Shown piece by piece: positions 8,043 to 14,498 of a stretch of DNA of 31,969 bases. The translations under genes and the position numbers were made by a program. Positions within the stretch are counted from its first letter, which is position 1, and every line of letters begins with the position of its first letter. The notes beneath the pieces were generated by a model. The model did not search any database. It was not told the origin of the DNA and saw only the letters and a program-made list of their open reading frames with translations. Source of the stretch: a virus; IMG/VR virus record IMGVR_UViG_3300008113_000478, positions 1 through 31,969 of that record. One strand, written 5' to 3'.

Positions 8043-8346
8043 TTTGTTTCTCCTTGAGCAATAGCTCTAAGTCCGGTATGTTGTGCTCACGGGCAATGAA
8101 TACTGTCCCGCCATGGTTGAGGATGGCGTTGAGTTCTCTGTCCTGTAGCGCAGTGGTCTGCCCCTTGCCTGCCTTGCACTCGATGGCGATGAAGTGTCCG
8201 TCCATGCAGCCAATGATGTCAGGTATCCCTGCACGGCCAAAGCCGTTAGCAGGGGGCATGAAGTGGTACACGCCTAGCTTGTCAAGCAACAGCCGTACCG
8301 CCTTCTTTACTTTCCACTCAGGTGTCGAGGCCATCGCGTCCCCCAT
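8023..8346 (-). CDS. VRR-NUC domain nuclease (107 aa)
   Basis: The core reads GRAGIPDIIGCMDGHFIAIECKAGKGQTTALQ: PD (D43), then ECK (E56-x-K58), then GxxTxxQ (Q68). This is the active site of the stand-alone VRR-NUC family, a PD-(D/E)XK branch that cleaves branched DNA such as Holliday junctions. Full length is typical for phage members. The first Met lacks a good ribosome binding site; Met5 at 8334 is preceded by GGGGGACGCG and may be the true start. It lies within the run of small genes upstream of the polymerase and may resolve recombination intermediates before packaging. Confidence 0.88.
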   Translation of the reverse strand: MGDAMASTPEWKVKKAVRLLLDKLGVYHFMPPANGFGRAGIPDIIGCMDGHFIAIECKAGKGQTTALQDRELNAILNHGGTVFIAREHNIPDLELLLKEKQNELRGL

Positions 8347-8578
8347 TGGCTTCTACATACCTTGTCAGGTTGACCTCGGGGTTGCCAAAAGTTACGCCGT
8401 CATTGGCGATCTCTCTGTTGAGTAGTTCAAACGCTTTCAACAAAGTCCTGTACCCATAGGCGTCCGTTGCCTTCTTCACATCAGGCAAGAAAACAGCGCT
8501 AGGGTCTGACGCCAGTATGAGGTACAAGAGCCGCAAGATTATCCAATCTTTCTTTTTAAGATTTTCTACATCAGTCAT
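8318..8578 (-). CDS. Hypothetical phage protein (86 aa)
   Basis: A mostly helical protein beginning MTDVENLKKKDWIILRLLYLILA, with a hydrophobic first helix that is more likely buried than membrane-spanning. The C-terminal half has a FELLNREIANDGVTF segment and could be a small winged-helix-like fold, but no motif is convincing. It overlaps its neighbours by 8 and 29 bp. Confidence 0.65.
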   Translation of the reverse strand: MTDVENLKKKDWIILRLLYLILASDPSAVFLPDVKKATDAYGYRTLLKAFELLNREIANDGVTFGNPEVNLTRYVEANGGRDGLDT

Positions 8579-8792
8579 TGATCTCTCTCTTTCTGTTTAG
8601 AAATGCCGCATCAGCAGGGTTTTGCAAACGCGCCAGTTCGTTGTCGTAGTACTTCTTGGGCATGGGTGCTTTCTTATCAAGCAAGCCACGCAACCATTCA
8701 GCACCGCCTAGTTGGTTAAGTATGATCCACTGTCTGTCAGACATTCGGACTTGTCTTCCTATTAACTTCTCAGGTGGTTTAGGTCTTGGCAT
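8571..8792 (-). CDS. Small basic phage protein (73 aa)
   Basis: The N-terminus is rich in Pro, Arg and Lys (MPRPKPPEKLIGRQVRMSD), followed by RQWIILNQLGGAEWLRGLLDKK. The order (short strand RQVRMSD, helix, Gly turn, helix) resembles a ribbon-helix-helix regulator, but this is a weak reading. AGGAACTTAAAGA precedes the ATG. It overlaps the zinc-finger gene upstream by 14 bp. Confidence 0.65.
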   Translation of the reverse strand: MPRPKPPEKLIGRQVRMSDRQWIILNQLGGAEWLRGLLDKKAPMPKKYYDNELARLQNPADAAFLNRKREIND

Positions 8793-8970
8793 TCTTTAAG
8801 TTCCTGCTTATTACTCCGTTGGCCCAGCATCTTGCGCAGTGCCATTTAGTTTGGCTCAGTTGAATCCCGCCCTCGGGTGGTTTCGTTTCATTGCACCGTG
8901 CACACTCTTTGTACTTGTGCACGGGTTGCGTGCTACCAATAGCCAACTGCCGCCTAACAAAACCGTTCAT
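8779..8970 (-). CDS. Small zinc-finger protein (63 aa)
   Basis: Two CxxC knuckles, CARC (residues 23-26) and CARC (about 45-48), enclose a short loop, KECARCNETKPPEGG...KWHCARCW. That is a zinc-ribbon arrangement common in small phage proteins that bind nucleic acid or partner proteins. Its ATG overlaps the upstream stop (ATGA). Function unknown beyond probable zinc binding. Confidence 0.7.
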   Translation of the reverse strand: MNGFVRRQLAIGSTQPVHKYKECARCNETKPPEGGIQLSQTKWHCARCWANGVISRNLKNAKT

Positions 8971-9158
8971 GTTTTCATGTCCCTCACATACGTGGCAAAG
9001 CTGTGTGCTGTGTCACCAAAGGCAATGCGCATGGCATCGAACTCAAGCGCCACTTCCTCAAGCACGGCGTTGCGTATCATCGGGTCTGGTTTGATTTGCA
9101 CTTTGGGCGTGCCAAAGATGTTGTCAAAATCTTCTTTGTTAAATAGTGTGTCACTCAT
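8967..9158 (-). CDS. Hypothetical phage protein (63 aa)
   Basis: A short acidic protein, MSDTLFNKEDFDNIFGTPK followed by a helical region NAVLEEVALEFDAMRIAFG. No recognised motif. It overlaps both neighbours by 4 bp and has AGAGG upstream, which supports real translation. Confidence 0.65.
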   Translation of the reverse strand: MSDTLFNKEDFDNIFGTPKVQIKPDPMIRNAVLEEVALEFDAMRIAFGDTAHSFATYVRDMKT

Positions 9159-9613
9159 ATGCGCGCCTCTGCTTCCTCTTTAAATTGGCGGTGTTTAAGT
9201 TCTGTGTCAAGTTGCACAATCAGCTTGGCAAGGTCTATATCAATCAGGTGCAGCTTCTTCGTCCAGCGGGCGATGGTCAACTGGATGTCGTGCATGAACT
9301 CTTCCTTCATGTCTTCGTTGCCAAGCACGTTGGCCGTCATGCGGTAGCCGCCGCCAGACTCTCGATCAGAGGGCAAGCTGATAAATGCACGGACATGGGT
9401 AGGGGTGCTGTCCAGCACTGTGATCTTGCATCTCTGAATCAATGACCGCGCCTGTTCCCTTCGGAACTGCTTGGCCGCCTCGGTGTCGTCCCATTCAAAG
9501 TGACGATGCAGAATGTTGTCTTCATCCTGCGCCGCCTGTAAGACGTCATCAATCATCAGCACGCCGTTGTTGCGGCGTGCCATCTGTTCTAAATACTTGC
9601 GTTCTTCATTCAT
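9155..9613 (-). CDS. Hypothetical phage protein (152 aa)
   Basis: I start this gene at the ATG at 9613 (MNEERKYLEQ), because AAGGAGAAAACT lies just upstream. Longer frames reach into the repeat array and would encode low-complexity sequence. The protein is helical and charged, with a central beta part (RCKITVLDSTPTHVRAFISL) and a long C-terminal helix containing LAKLIVQLDTELKHRQF. No family recognised. It is the first gene after the pentanucleotide array, so the array forms its long 5' leader if transcription comes from the gene beyond. Confidence 0.75.
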   Translation of the reverse strand: MNEERKYLEQMARRNNGVLMIDDVLQAAQDEDNILHRHFEWDDTEAAKQFRREQARSLIQRCKITVLDSTPTHVRAFISLPSDRESGGGYRMTANVLGNEDMKEEFMHDIQLTIARWTKKLHLIDIDLAKLIVQLDTELKHRQFKEEAEARI

Positions 9614-9643
9614 AGTTTTCTCCTTGTTAAAAAATAAAGGGGT

Positions 9644-10391
9644 GCCTGCTATTCCGTGCCTTGCTCCGCCACACCCCGCCCAACCCGAACACGCCCCGCC
9701 ACTCCCCACGGTGCCTGCCAAGCCCTACCACACCATGCCTAAACGAGCCATACTGTTTGCCGTGCCTGCCGTACCTTGCAGTACCACACCACGCCTGACC
9801 GCGCCTCGCCTCGCCTGCCTTGCTGTGCCCATCCGCGCCATACCCTTCCAGACCATGCCTCGCCTGCCGTGCTGTGCCAAACCTGTCCATGCCTTACCAT
9901 GCCTAGCCTTGCCATGCCTGCCTTGCCAAACCGGGCCCGACCGCTCCTAGCCAATCCCGGCCACGCCTGCCATGCGAAACCACACCTTATCAAGCCGAGC
10001 CTGACCGCGCCGATCCGCGCCTATCCATGCCTGCCTTGCCGAGCCAAACCGGTCGCTACCAAGCCCCGCCATAACGAGCCGTGCCTGCCTTGCCATGCCT
10101 CACTCGTCCTAGCCAGTCCTCGCCCCGCCAGTCCTCGCCTGCCTTGCCATGCCAAACCGAGCCGTGCCTTGCCATGCCTTACCGCGCCTTGACGAACCAA
10201 GCCTGCCATGCTATTCCTCTCCAAGCCACACCGCGCCAGACCCTTCCGCGCCGAGCCCCGCCAGTCCTGCCTTGCGAAACCACACCGCGCCAGACCCTTC
10301 CGCTTCGAGCCGCGCCAGTCCTGCCGTGCCCAGCCACACCATACCGCGCCAAGCCAAGCCGTAACGAACCGCTACGCACCTAGCCTGCCTC
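9644..10391. repeat. Degenerate pentanucleotide array, (GGCNN)n on the minus strand
   Basis: About 750 bp in which a CC dinucleotide (plus strand) recurs every 5 bp, mostly as NNGCC, with occasional 4-bp units that shift the phase by one. Typical units are TTGCC, ATGCC, GAGCC, CACCG, CGCGC. On the minus strand, which is the transcribed strand here, this reads GGCAA, GGCAT, GGCTC, GGCGC. The period is 5, not 3, and several frames on both strands stay open, which argues against coding. It sits between two well-formed minus-strand genes, has no other content, and is not a simple copy of one unit: the first three bases are kept, the last two vary. Confidence 0.9.
10226..10333. repeat. 54-bp tandem duplication inside the pentanucleotide array
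   Basis: Within the array, CCACACCGCGCCAGACCC begins at 10226 and again at 10280. The two 54-bp copies are nearly identical through CGCCAGTCCTGCC and differ at a handful of bases near their ends. A third partial copy starts at 10334 (CCACACC). The unit is 54 rather than 55 bp, so one of its eleven 5-mers is a 4-mer. This shows that the array grows in part by duplication of longer blocks. Confidence 0.8.
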
Positions 10392-10401
10392 GGTGTTCAG
10401 C

Positions 10402-11070
10402 TTACTGGATACTGAACTTGGCTTTGACAGCAACCTCTCGATTGCTCTCCACTACTTGGAACAGACCGAACCCACATCCAGCGCTAGCCTTACTGTCGGG
10501 TCTGCCTGCACCAATCCCTACTTGTAAGCCGCAACGACTCACAAGGTTAATTACATCCACCATCTTAAACTGATCCATGTCGAACCTGACACGCAGTTTG
10601 GCCGCCCACTCACGATACATTGGACGCGAGCGTACATCGACCACGCCTGTTGCATTTCTAGTGTGCGCTGTGTACACATCGCTCTTGCCATAGATACGCA
10701 CAAGCGGTATGCCGTCTTGCTTGTCCCAACCATCCGCTTCCACGAACGTCGAGAGCTTTGCAAGCGTCATCTTGAACCCAACCAGACGGCACGCTGAGAT
10801 CATGGCCGCACGGAATGCGGCGGCGTTAACACCCTCCCAGTTCTCCATACTGCGGTAGCGTGCGTCTTCTGCCTCTCTGTCATAGTCGCGGGCTTCACGT
10901 ACCTTCTTGCTCTTGGACGATGGGCCCTCCTGCATCTTGGCCATGAGTTCGGCCTTCTTGCTAAAGCGCTCCACCACCAGCGGTGCAATGCCCTCCAGTA
11001 TCAAGTCCACAGTAGCAAACTTGGGTGGGGAAATTACGTATGTTGTTTCGATTTGATTTTTGGTAGCCAT
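10402..11070 (-). CDS. Conserved-type phage protein of unknown function (222 aa)
   Basis: The N-terminus is beta-rich (YVISPPKFATVDLILEGIAPLV), followed by a charged helical part (SKKVREARDYDREAEDARY). Then comes a domain with IPLVRIYGKSDVYTAHTRNATGVVDVRSRP and, near the end, the glycine-rich CGLQVGIGAGRPDSKASAGCGFG. The glycine-rich loop followed by an aromatic strand recalls RAMP-like folds, but I would not assign it. AAGGAGAAAATAAA precedes the ATG. It lies upstream of the pentanucleotide array. A nucleic-acid-binding role is only a guess. Confidence 0.7.
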   Translation of the reverse strand: MATKNQIETTYVISPPKFATVDLILEGIAPLVVERFSKKAELMAKMQEGPSSKSKKVREARDYDREAEDARYRSMENWEGVNAAAFRAAMISACRLVGFKMTLAKLSTFVEADGWDKQDGIPLVRIYGKSDVYTAHTRNATGVVDVRSRPMYREWAAKLRVRFDMDQFKMVDVINLVSRCGLQVGIGAGRPDSKASAGCGFGLFQVVESNREVAVKAKFSIQ

Positions 11071-11096
11071 TTTATTTTCTCCTTGATGTTTTTAAA

Positions 11097-11756
11097 TTAC
11101 GCGCTAAAAATTTGCTTGAGGCGGTCGTACAACTCCCGCGCTTGGAACACAGTCAGCCTCTTAATGATCTCGTCAGGGTCTTGGGTACGCACGAGGGAAA
11201 CCATGCGTTTGTTTACGTCCACACGCGCAGTACCCATGGCATAGGCAGCAGCATCAAGCGCATCTTGGCTAGGTTCAGGCATATTCTCTAGCTTCTCGCG
11301 TAATAGCGCACCAATGCCTGTCACGGCTTTCTTCTCGTACTTGCGTTTAGGTGCTTGTGCTTCTTTCTCCTTGTTAATAGCTTTGAGGGTTTTGATGGGG
11401 CGATACTCATTGATGTCTGCGTAGTGCAGGCCGTTGGTTTCGTGGATCATTTTGTTGCGTCTCATCTGCGCAATCAGGCTAGAGACTGACCCACCCCCGA
11501 ACCCTTCGTGCTCCAAGGCCGTGATGATCTCCTTGCGTGTGGAGCCGGGGTTGTTCTTGATGTAGTCGAAGGTTACGCGTGATACGTTGTTAGTCACATT
11601 AAAAGTTTTCTTCATGGGAATTCCCTGAGTTGGTACAGAAGAGAGTGAAACTGGTTGCTTTGAAGAAGGAACGGGGACAGGTGTCCCCTCATCATCATCC
11701 CACTCAGTTAGGGTTCTAGTTAGTGCCGATTTGAAGGCGGTTTGGATGTCAGGCAT
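11097..11756 (-). CDS. Winged-helix DNA-binding protein (219 aa)
   Basis: Residues about 55-110 (SRVTFDYIKNNPGSTRKEII, then SVSSLIAQMRRNKMI, then a wing ending at NGLHYAD) form a winged helix of the kind seen in MarR-like and phage replication regulators. The C-terminal half is helical and charged. The N-terminal 50 residues form a low-complexity linker starting MPDIQTAFKS with an acidic EWDDDE patch. Its coding sequence contains one of the GGGGACA palindromes, so this linker may be inserted DNA. Met49 at 11612 (MKKTFNV) is a possible alternative start. AGGAGGAACCTCAA precedes the first ATG. Possible role: regulator or origin-binding protein. Confidence 0.7.
   Translation of the reverse strand: MPDIQTAFKSALTRTLTEWDDDEGTPVPVPSSKQPVSLSSVPTQGIPMKKTFNVTNNVSRVTFDYIKNNPGSTRKEIITALEHEGFGGGSVSSLIAQMRRNKMIHETNGLHYADINEYRPIKTLKAINKEKEAQAPKRKYEKKAVTGIGALLREKLENMPEPSQDALDAAAYAMGTARVDVNKRMVSLVRTQDPDEIIKRLTVFQARELYDRLKQIFSA
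11644..11659. repeat. 16-bp direct repeat AGTGAAACTGGTTGCT, copy 1
   Basis: An exact copy of this 16-mer is present at 16816-16831. Both copies lie within 15 bp of a GGGGACA palindrome, but on opposite sides of it. This copy is inside the coding sequence of the winged-helix protein's linker. Confidence 0.6.
11673..11688. repeat. Palindrome GGGGACAGGTGTCCCC (family copy 1)
   Basis: Perfect 7-bp arms with a 2-bp centre. It lies within the coding sequence of the winged-helix protein, in the N-terminal linker. See the other six copies between 16.2 and 18.9 kb. Confidence 0.85.
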
Positions 11757-11967
11757 TTGAGGTTCCTCCTGTAAGTAGCATGACGATTACGATGAAAGCA
11801 ATGAGTCCAATGGACTGTATTGTGGTGAGTAGTAGATCATCCATCCCCTGCTTGTCGCCAAGCAATATGCCCTGTATCCAGTCGGACTCAGGCGTACATT
11901 CAGGGGGTGGTGGTGTATAGGTAAGGCCAATCTTGACCTTACCCGTGTCGTAGGGTGTGTTTTGCAT
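11749..11967 (-). CDS. Small single-span membrane protein (72 aa)
   Basis: The C-terminal third has a clear membrane helix, SIGLIAFIVIVMLLTGG (about residues 52-68), preceded by a soluble Pro-rich part (TYTPPPPECTPESDW). No signal peptide. AAGGAGAAAATA precedes the ATG. It overlaps the winged-helix gene by 8 bp. It could be a host-membrane effector; a spanin or holin is not indicated by sequence. Confidence 0.7.
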   Translation of the reverse strand: MQNTPYDTGKVKIGLTYTPPPPECTPESDWIQGILLGDKQGMDDLLLTTIQSIGLIAFIVIVMLLTGGTSNA

Positions 11968-12013
11968 TATTTTCTCCTTGTGTGTGCATTATTTGTCCAA
12001 GAGTAGACAGATG

Positions 12014-12106
12014 TCAATAGGGTCTCCAATAATAAATATCGGTTATTAGTACTATTACCGCAACTAAAAGTACTACTCTTTCTAGTTTTTCCCATGGTGT
12101 CAGCAT
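12014..12106 (-). CDS. Tiny membrane protein (30 aa)
   Basis: A 30-codon gene too short for most gene finders: MLTPWEKLERVVLLVAVIVL then ITDIYYWRPY. Residues 11-22 form a hydrophobic helix. The ATG at 12106 has AGGAGGACGCATC directly upstream and overlaps the end of the preceding gene by 7 bp, the same arrangement as its real neighbours. Function unknown. Confidence 0.6.
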   Translation of the reverse strand: MLTPWEKLERVVLLVAVIVLITDIYYWRPY

Positions 12107-12279
12107 GATGCGTCCTCCTCGTCAGCTTTTAATTGTTTGATCCACGCATCAATGGCCTGCTCATCGTAGAACGTGAGTATCCAATCAGCCAACTCATGCA
12201 CAGGGTTTTGTAGCAAACAGTCGTACAGCTTATCCAATGCGTCCTTGCCGTAGCGTGCTTCAATTTCTTCTGGTGTCAT
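12100..12279 (-). CDS. Small acidic phage protein (59 aa)
   Basis: Begins MTPEEIEARYGKDALDKLYD and ends KADEEDASC. A helical, acidic protein; it includes ADWILTFYDEQAIDAW. The ATG at 12279 overlaps the preceding stop (ATGA), and AAGGAGACATTCAA lies upstream, both strong evidence for translation. No family recognised. Confidence 0.7.
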   Translation of the reverse strand: MTPEEIEARYGKDALDKLYDCLLQNPVHELADWILTFYDEQAIDAWIKQLKADEEDASC

Positions 12280-12644
12280 TTGAATGTCTCCTTGATGTAA
12301 TCGTTAGCCTCACGCTTGGTATCGAACCCTCGATACTCGCCCTCCTCATCTATCCACTCACCCGAGAAGTTTTTGCCAAAGATGACCCAGATGTCACCTA
12401 CCCTCTCAGGTTCCCAACAGTTCTGGTCATTGAACCCTTCCATGTATAGCTGGTGCACAACCTTCTTGCACGTTGTATCGTCCACACCCGTAAGCCTCTC
12501 CAACTCAGCGGGGTGGTTCTCTTCAAGTAGCAACGCTATCTTGTCTTTGAAACTATCCATCTCTTCCTCCTTTTGTGCTTGCTCATCGAGCATGCGTTGA
12601 TGATCTGCCAACATGTTGGCGTAGTGTGTGTCTAGTCCGTTCAT
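12276..12644 (-). CDS. Hypothetical phage protein (122 aa)
   Basis: I start it at the ATG at 12644 (MNGLDTHYAN), which overlaps the preceding stop and has GGGAGTATGT upstream; an ATG four codons earlier lacks this. The first half is a coiled coil (HQRMLDEQAQKEEEMDSFKD), the middle is acidic, and the end, GEYRGFDTKREANDYIKETF, resembles a short motif in other small proteins here (FDTHSEAEDL, FKTKRAAEKEA). Function unknown. Confidence 0.7.
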   Translation of the reverse strand: MNGLDTHYANMLADHQRMLDEQAQKEEEMDSFKDKIALLLEENHPAELERLTGVDDTTCKKVVHQLYMEGFNDQNCWEPERVGDIWVIFGKNFSGEWIDEEGEYRGFDTKREANDYIKETFK

Positions 12645-12820
12645 ACATACTCCCATGATGTTTCAGTTATGCAGTCAACAGTCCAATCACCCCCGCCAGT
12701 AGGCTCGAAGTCACTGCCGTCCATGGCTACAGCTAATGCCCGTGCCTCCTCTTCGTTCTCTGCTTCAACGATGGCGTCGCACCATACGACGTAGCTTGCT
12801 TGTATGTAGTAGCGTTTCAT
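12641..12820 (-). CDS. Small phage protein (59 aa)
   Basis: MKRYYIQASYVVWCDAIVEA followed by ENEEEARALAVAMDG. A strand-helix fold with the VEAENEEEARALA pattern seen in many short phage proteins. GGAGGAATAAA precedes the ATG and lies inside the upstream gene. It overlaps the next gene by 4 bp. Function unknown. Confidence 0.7.
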   Translation of the reverse strand: MKRYYIQASYVVWCDAIVEAENEEEARALAVAMDGSDFEPTGGGDWTVDCITETSWEYV

Positions 12821-12821
12821 T

Positions 12822-13022
12822 TTATTCCTCCATTAAAAATACACCCTTGTCTACACAAACTGTAAACAAGCTATCGTCAGGGTAGTTCTTGAATCCACGA
12901 ATACCATGCAACATGATGTGGCGGAACACTTCTCTTTGTTCCGCAGGTTCTCTGTCAAAGAACCAATTCACCTCGTAGTCAGCGCAGGCTTCCACCATTT
13001 GCGTCTTAGTCATTGCAGTCAT
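12822..13022 (-). CDS. Small phage protein (66 aa)
   Basis: Begins MTAMTKTQMVEACADYEVNW and contains FDREPAEQREVFRHIMLHGI. Acidic at the end (LMEE). AGGAGGAAGTAA precedes the first ATG. It overlaps the upstream gene by 17 bp. No family recognised. Confidence 0.65.
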   Translation of the reverse strand: MTAMTKTQMVEACADYEVNWFFDREPAEQREVFRHIMLHGIRGFKNYPDDSLFTVCVDKGVFLMEE

Positions 13023-13311
13023 TTACTTCCTCCTTTTCTATGTAGGCGGGGTTGCCTGTTTGGTATCGATACTCTTTGGCTTCTTTCTCAGCCGCACGCT
13101 TGGTCTTGAACACCCCTAAGAGGGTGCCGTTGTGGTTTCTAACTACGTACTTCATTGCTTCCTCCTTGATAAGTATTGCGCTTGCAATCCAAGCCGCTTT
13201 CCATATTTCATACATCCGCCCTTGGCATGGAAAATCTTTGACCCTGTAATCGGCAAAGGTATCCTTGCACCACTTGCGGTACTCAATCTTGATACGTGTT
13301 TCAGGTTTCAT
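13006..13311 (-). CDS. Phage protein, probably a fusion of two small proteins (101 aa)
   Basis: The N-terminal half (1-50) has the RMYEIWKAAWIASAILI helix common at the end of small phage proteins. The second half, from Met53, MKYVVRNHNGTLLGVFKTKR, is a complete small strand-helix protein by itself. AAGGAGGAAGCA sits immediately before the codon of Met53 (position 13155), so a second product of 49 residues is likely made from the same frame. Either two ancestral genes lost the stop between them, or an internal start is used. Confidence 0.65.
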   Translation of the reverse strand: MKPETRIKIEYRKWCKDTFADYRVKDFPCQGRMYEIWKAAWIASAILIKEEAMKYVVRNHNGTLLGVFKTKRAAEKEAKEYRYQTGNPAYIEKEEVNDCND

Positions 13312-13327
13312 CTACTTTCTCCTTTGG

Positions 13328-14488
13328 TTAAGCTTCACAATGAATAGCATCGAACAGTGTGCACAGCACAGTCGGTGCGTCGTAGGCTCGGGCCATTTGC
13401 TTGGCCTCTTCTAATAAATCGTCAGTCAGCTTGCGCTTGCTCAAGAACTTGATTGCAAACACTGGATCTTCGGGGTACACACACTCGGCGATCAGGTTGA
13501 TGATGTCGTCGTAGTACCCAGCTTGCGCATCGTAGAGAGCATCGAACAGAATCTCTGTCTCAAAGTACTCATCGTCGTCATGCCATTTGACTGGCACAAT
13601 CAGATCGTTCTTAGCGCCCATGCCATCCTTGTCGTCCTTGTACACGCCGTAGCTTGACCACCAGTCCTTGTTGTATGTGGCGTAACCGTAGTCCTTGTAG
13701 TCATCAATCGTGGGGTCACGATCAGTAGGCAGTGCCTCCCAGTCAAGCTTGGCCACGGCAATAGCGAGGGCAGCAAAGTGCACGATGTCAAGGTTCTCAC
13801 GATCACCATGCTCGTTGTAGTAGCCGACACTGATGTTGGTGCACTCAGGTATGTCATCGGTGAACTCAGCGGTGTCTGTGTACACACCCGTGTCGTCAGG
13901 CGAGTACATCAGGTTGTCGTTGTGCTCGTTGAGCGCAGACGCAAGGGCTTGGCAAAATGTATCTGACGCACACCTACCCATACCCTGATGACTGATGACA
14001 CTGTCGATACCGCGCCTGTCGAACGCGATGGCTCGGTCGAACTGCTTGAGCAGGGCTGAGTTGTTCTTGGCGATGAACTTGGCACCGATGCCCCCGCACT
14101 CCTCGCCTTGGCTGAAGATGTAGTAGCCCTTGACACCTGAGTGGATCAAGTGCATGAGCATGGCACAGCCAGCACCATCGTCAGCACCGAGAGGGGCGCC
14201 GTTGGCATACCAGTGGGTCTGCGTCTTCTTGATGAGGTTGACGCCCGTGTCCTTGTGTACTGTGTCAACGTGAGCGATGAACAGAGTACGGCTACCCGCA
14301 CCACGCGCATCGATGTGCAAGTTACCCGCACCATCCACGAATGTGAATGACTTGAGTTCAGCAGGCAGGTGCTCGAACAGCCATGCGGTGAAGTTGGATA
14401 CCTCATGCGTTTTGTGTGGACGCTTACGGGATAGCGCACGTTCAAGTGTGCGTACGATGATGGGTTGTGGTTTGATTTTCTTAGCCAT
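13328..14488 (-). CDS. M28/M20-like zinc aminopeptidase (386 aa)
   Basis: I start at ATG 14488 (MAKKIKPQPI), where AAGGAAACAATC lies upstream; a longer frame starts at 14521 but lacks this and overlaps the upstream gene. The catalytic domain has the di-zinc ligands of M28/M20 peptidases: TLFIAHVDTVHKDTG (H73, D75), PLGADDGAGCAML (D103), FSQGEECGGIGA (E129, E130), AFDRRG (D157), and VGYYNEHGDREN with a later His. This would cleave amino acids from peptides or amidated compounds. The C-terminal 150 residues are acidic and aromatic, with no known domain. A peptidase of this type inside a phage accessory operon is unusual; its substrate may be a host peptide. Confidence 0.82.
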   Translation of the reverse strand: MAKKIKPQPIIVRTLERALSRKRPHKTHEVSNFTAWLFEHLPAELKSFTFVDGAGNLHIDARGAGSRTLFIAHVDTVHKDTGVNLIKKTQTHWYANGAPLGADDGAGCAMLMHLIHSGVKGYYIFSQGEECGGIGAKFIAKNNSALLKQFDRAIAFDRRGIDSVISHQGMGRCASDTFCQALASALNEHNDNLMYSPDDTGVYTDTAEFTDDIPECTNISVGYYNEHGDRENLDIVHFAALAIAVAKLDWEALPTDRDPTIDDYKDYGYATYNKDWWSSYGVYKDDKDGMGAKNDLIVPVKWHDDDEYFETEILFDALYDAQAGYYDDIINLIAECVYPEDPVFAIKFLSKRKLTDDLLEEAKQMARAYDAPTVLCTLFDAIHCEA

Positions 14489-14498
14489 GATTGTTTCC

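Noticed and set aside
9614-9721. Longer start for the 152-aa protein
   Set aside because: The extra 36 codons come from the array and are low complexity, while AAGGAG precedes the ATG at 9613.
9627-10573. Several open frames on both strands inside the pentanucleotide array
   Set aside because: The 5-bp period leaves most frames open by chance; translations are repeats of Ala, Arg, Gly and Pro without a start signal, and none carries on into conserved sequence.
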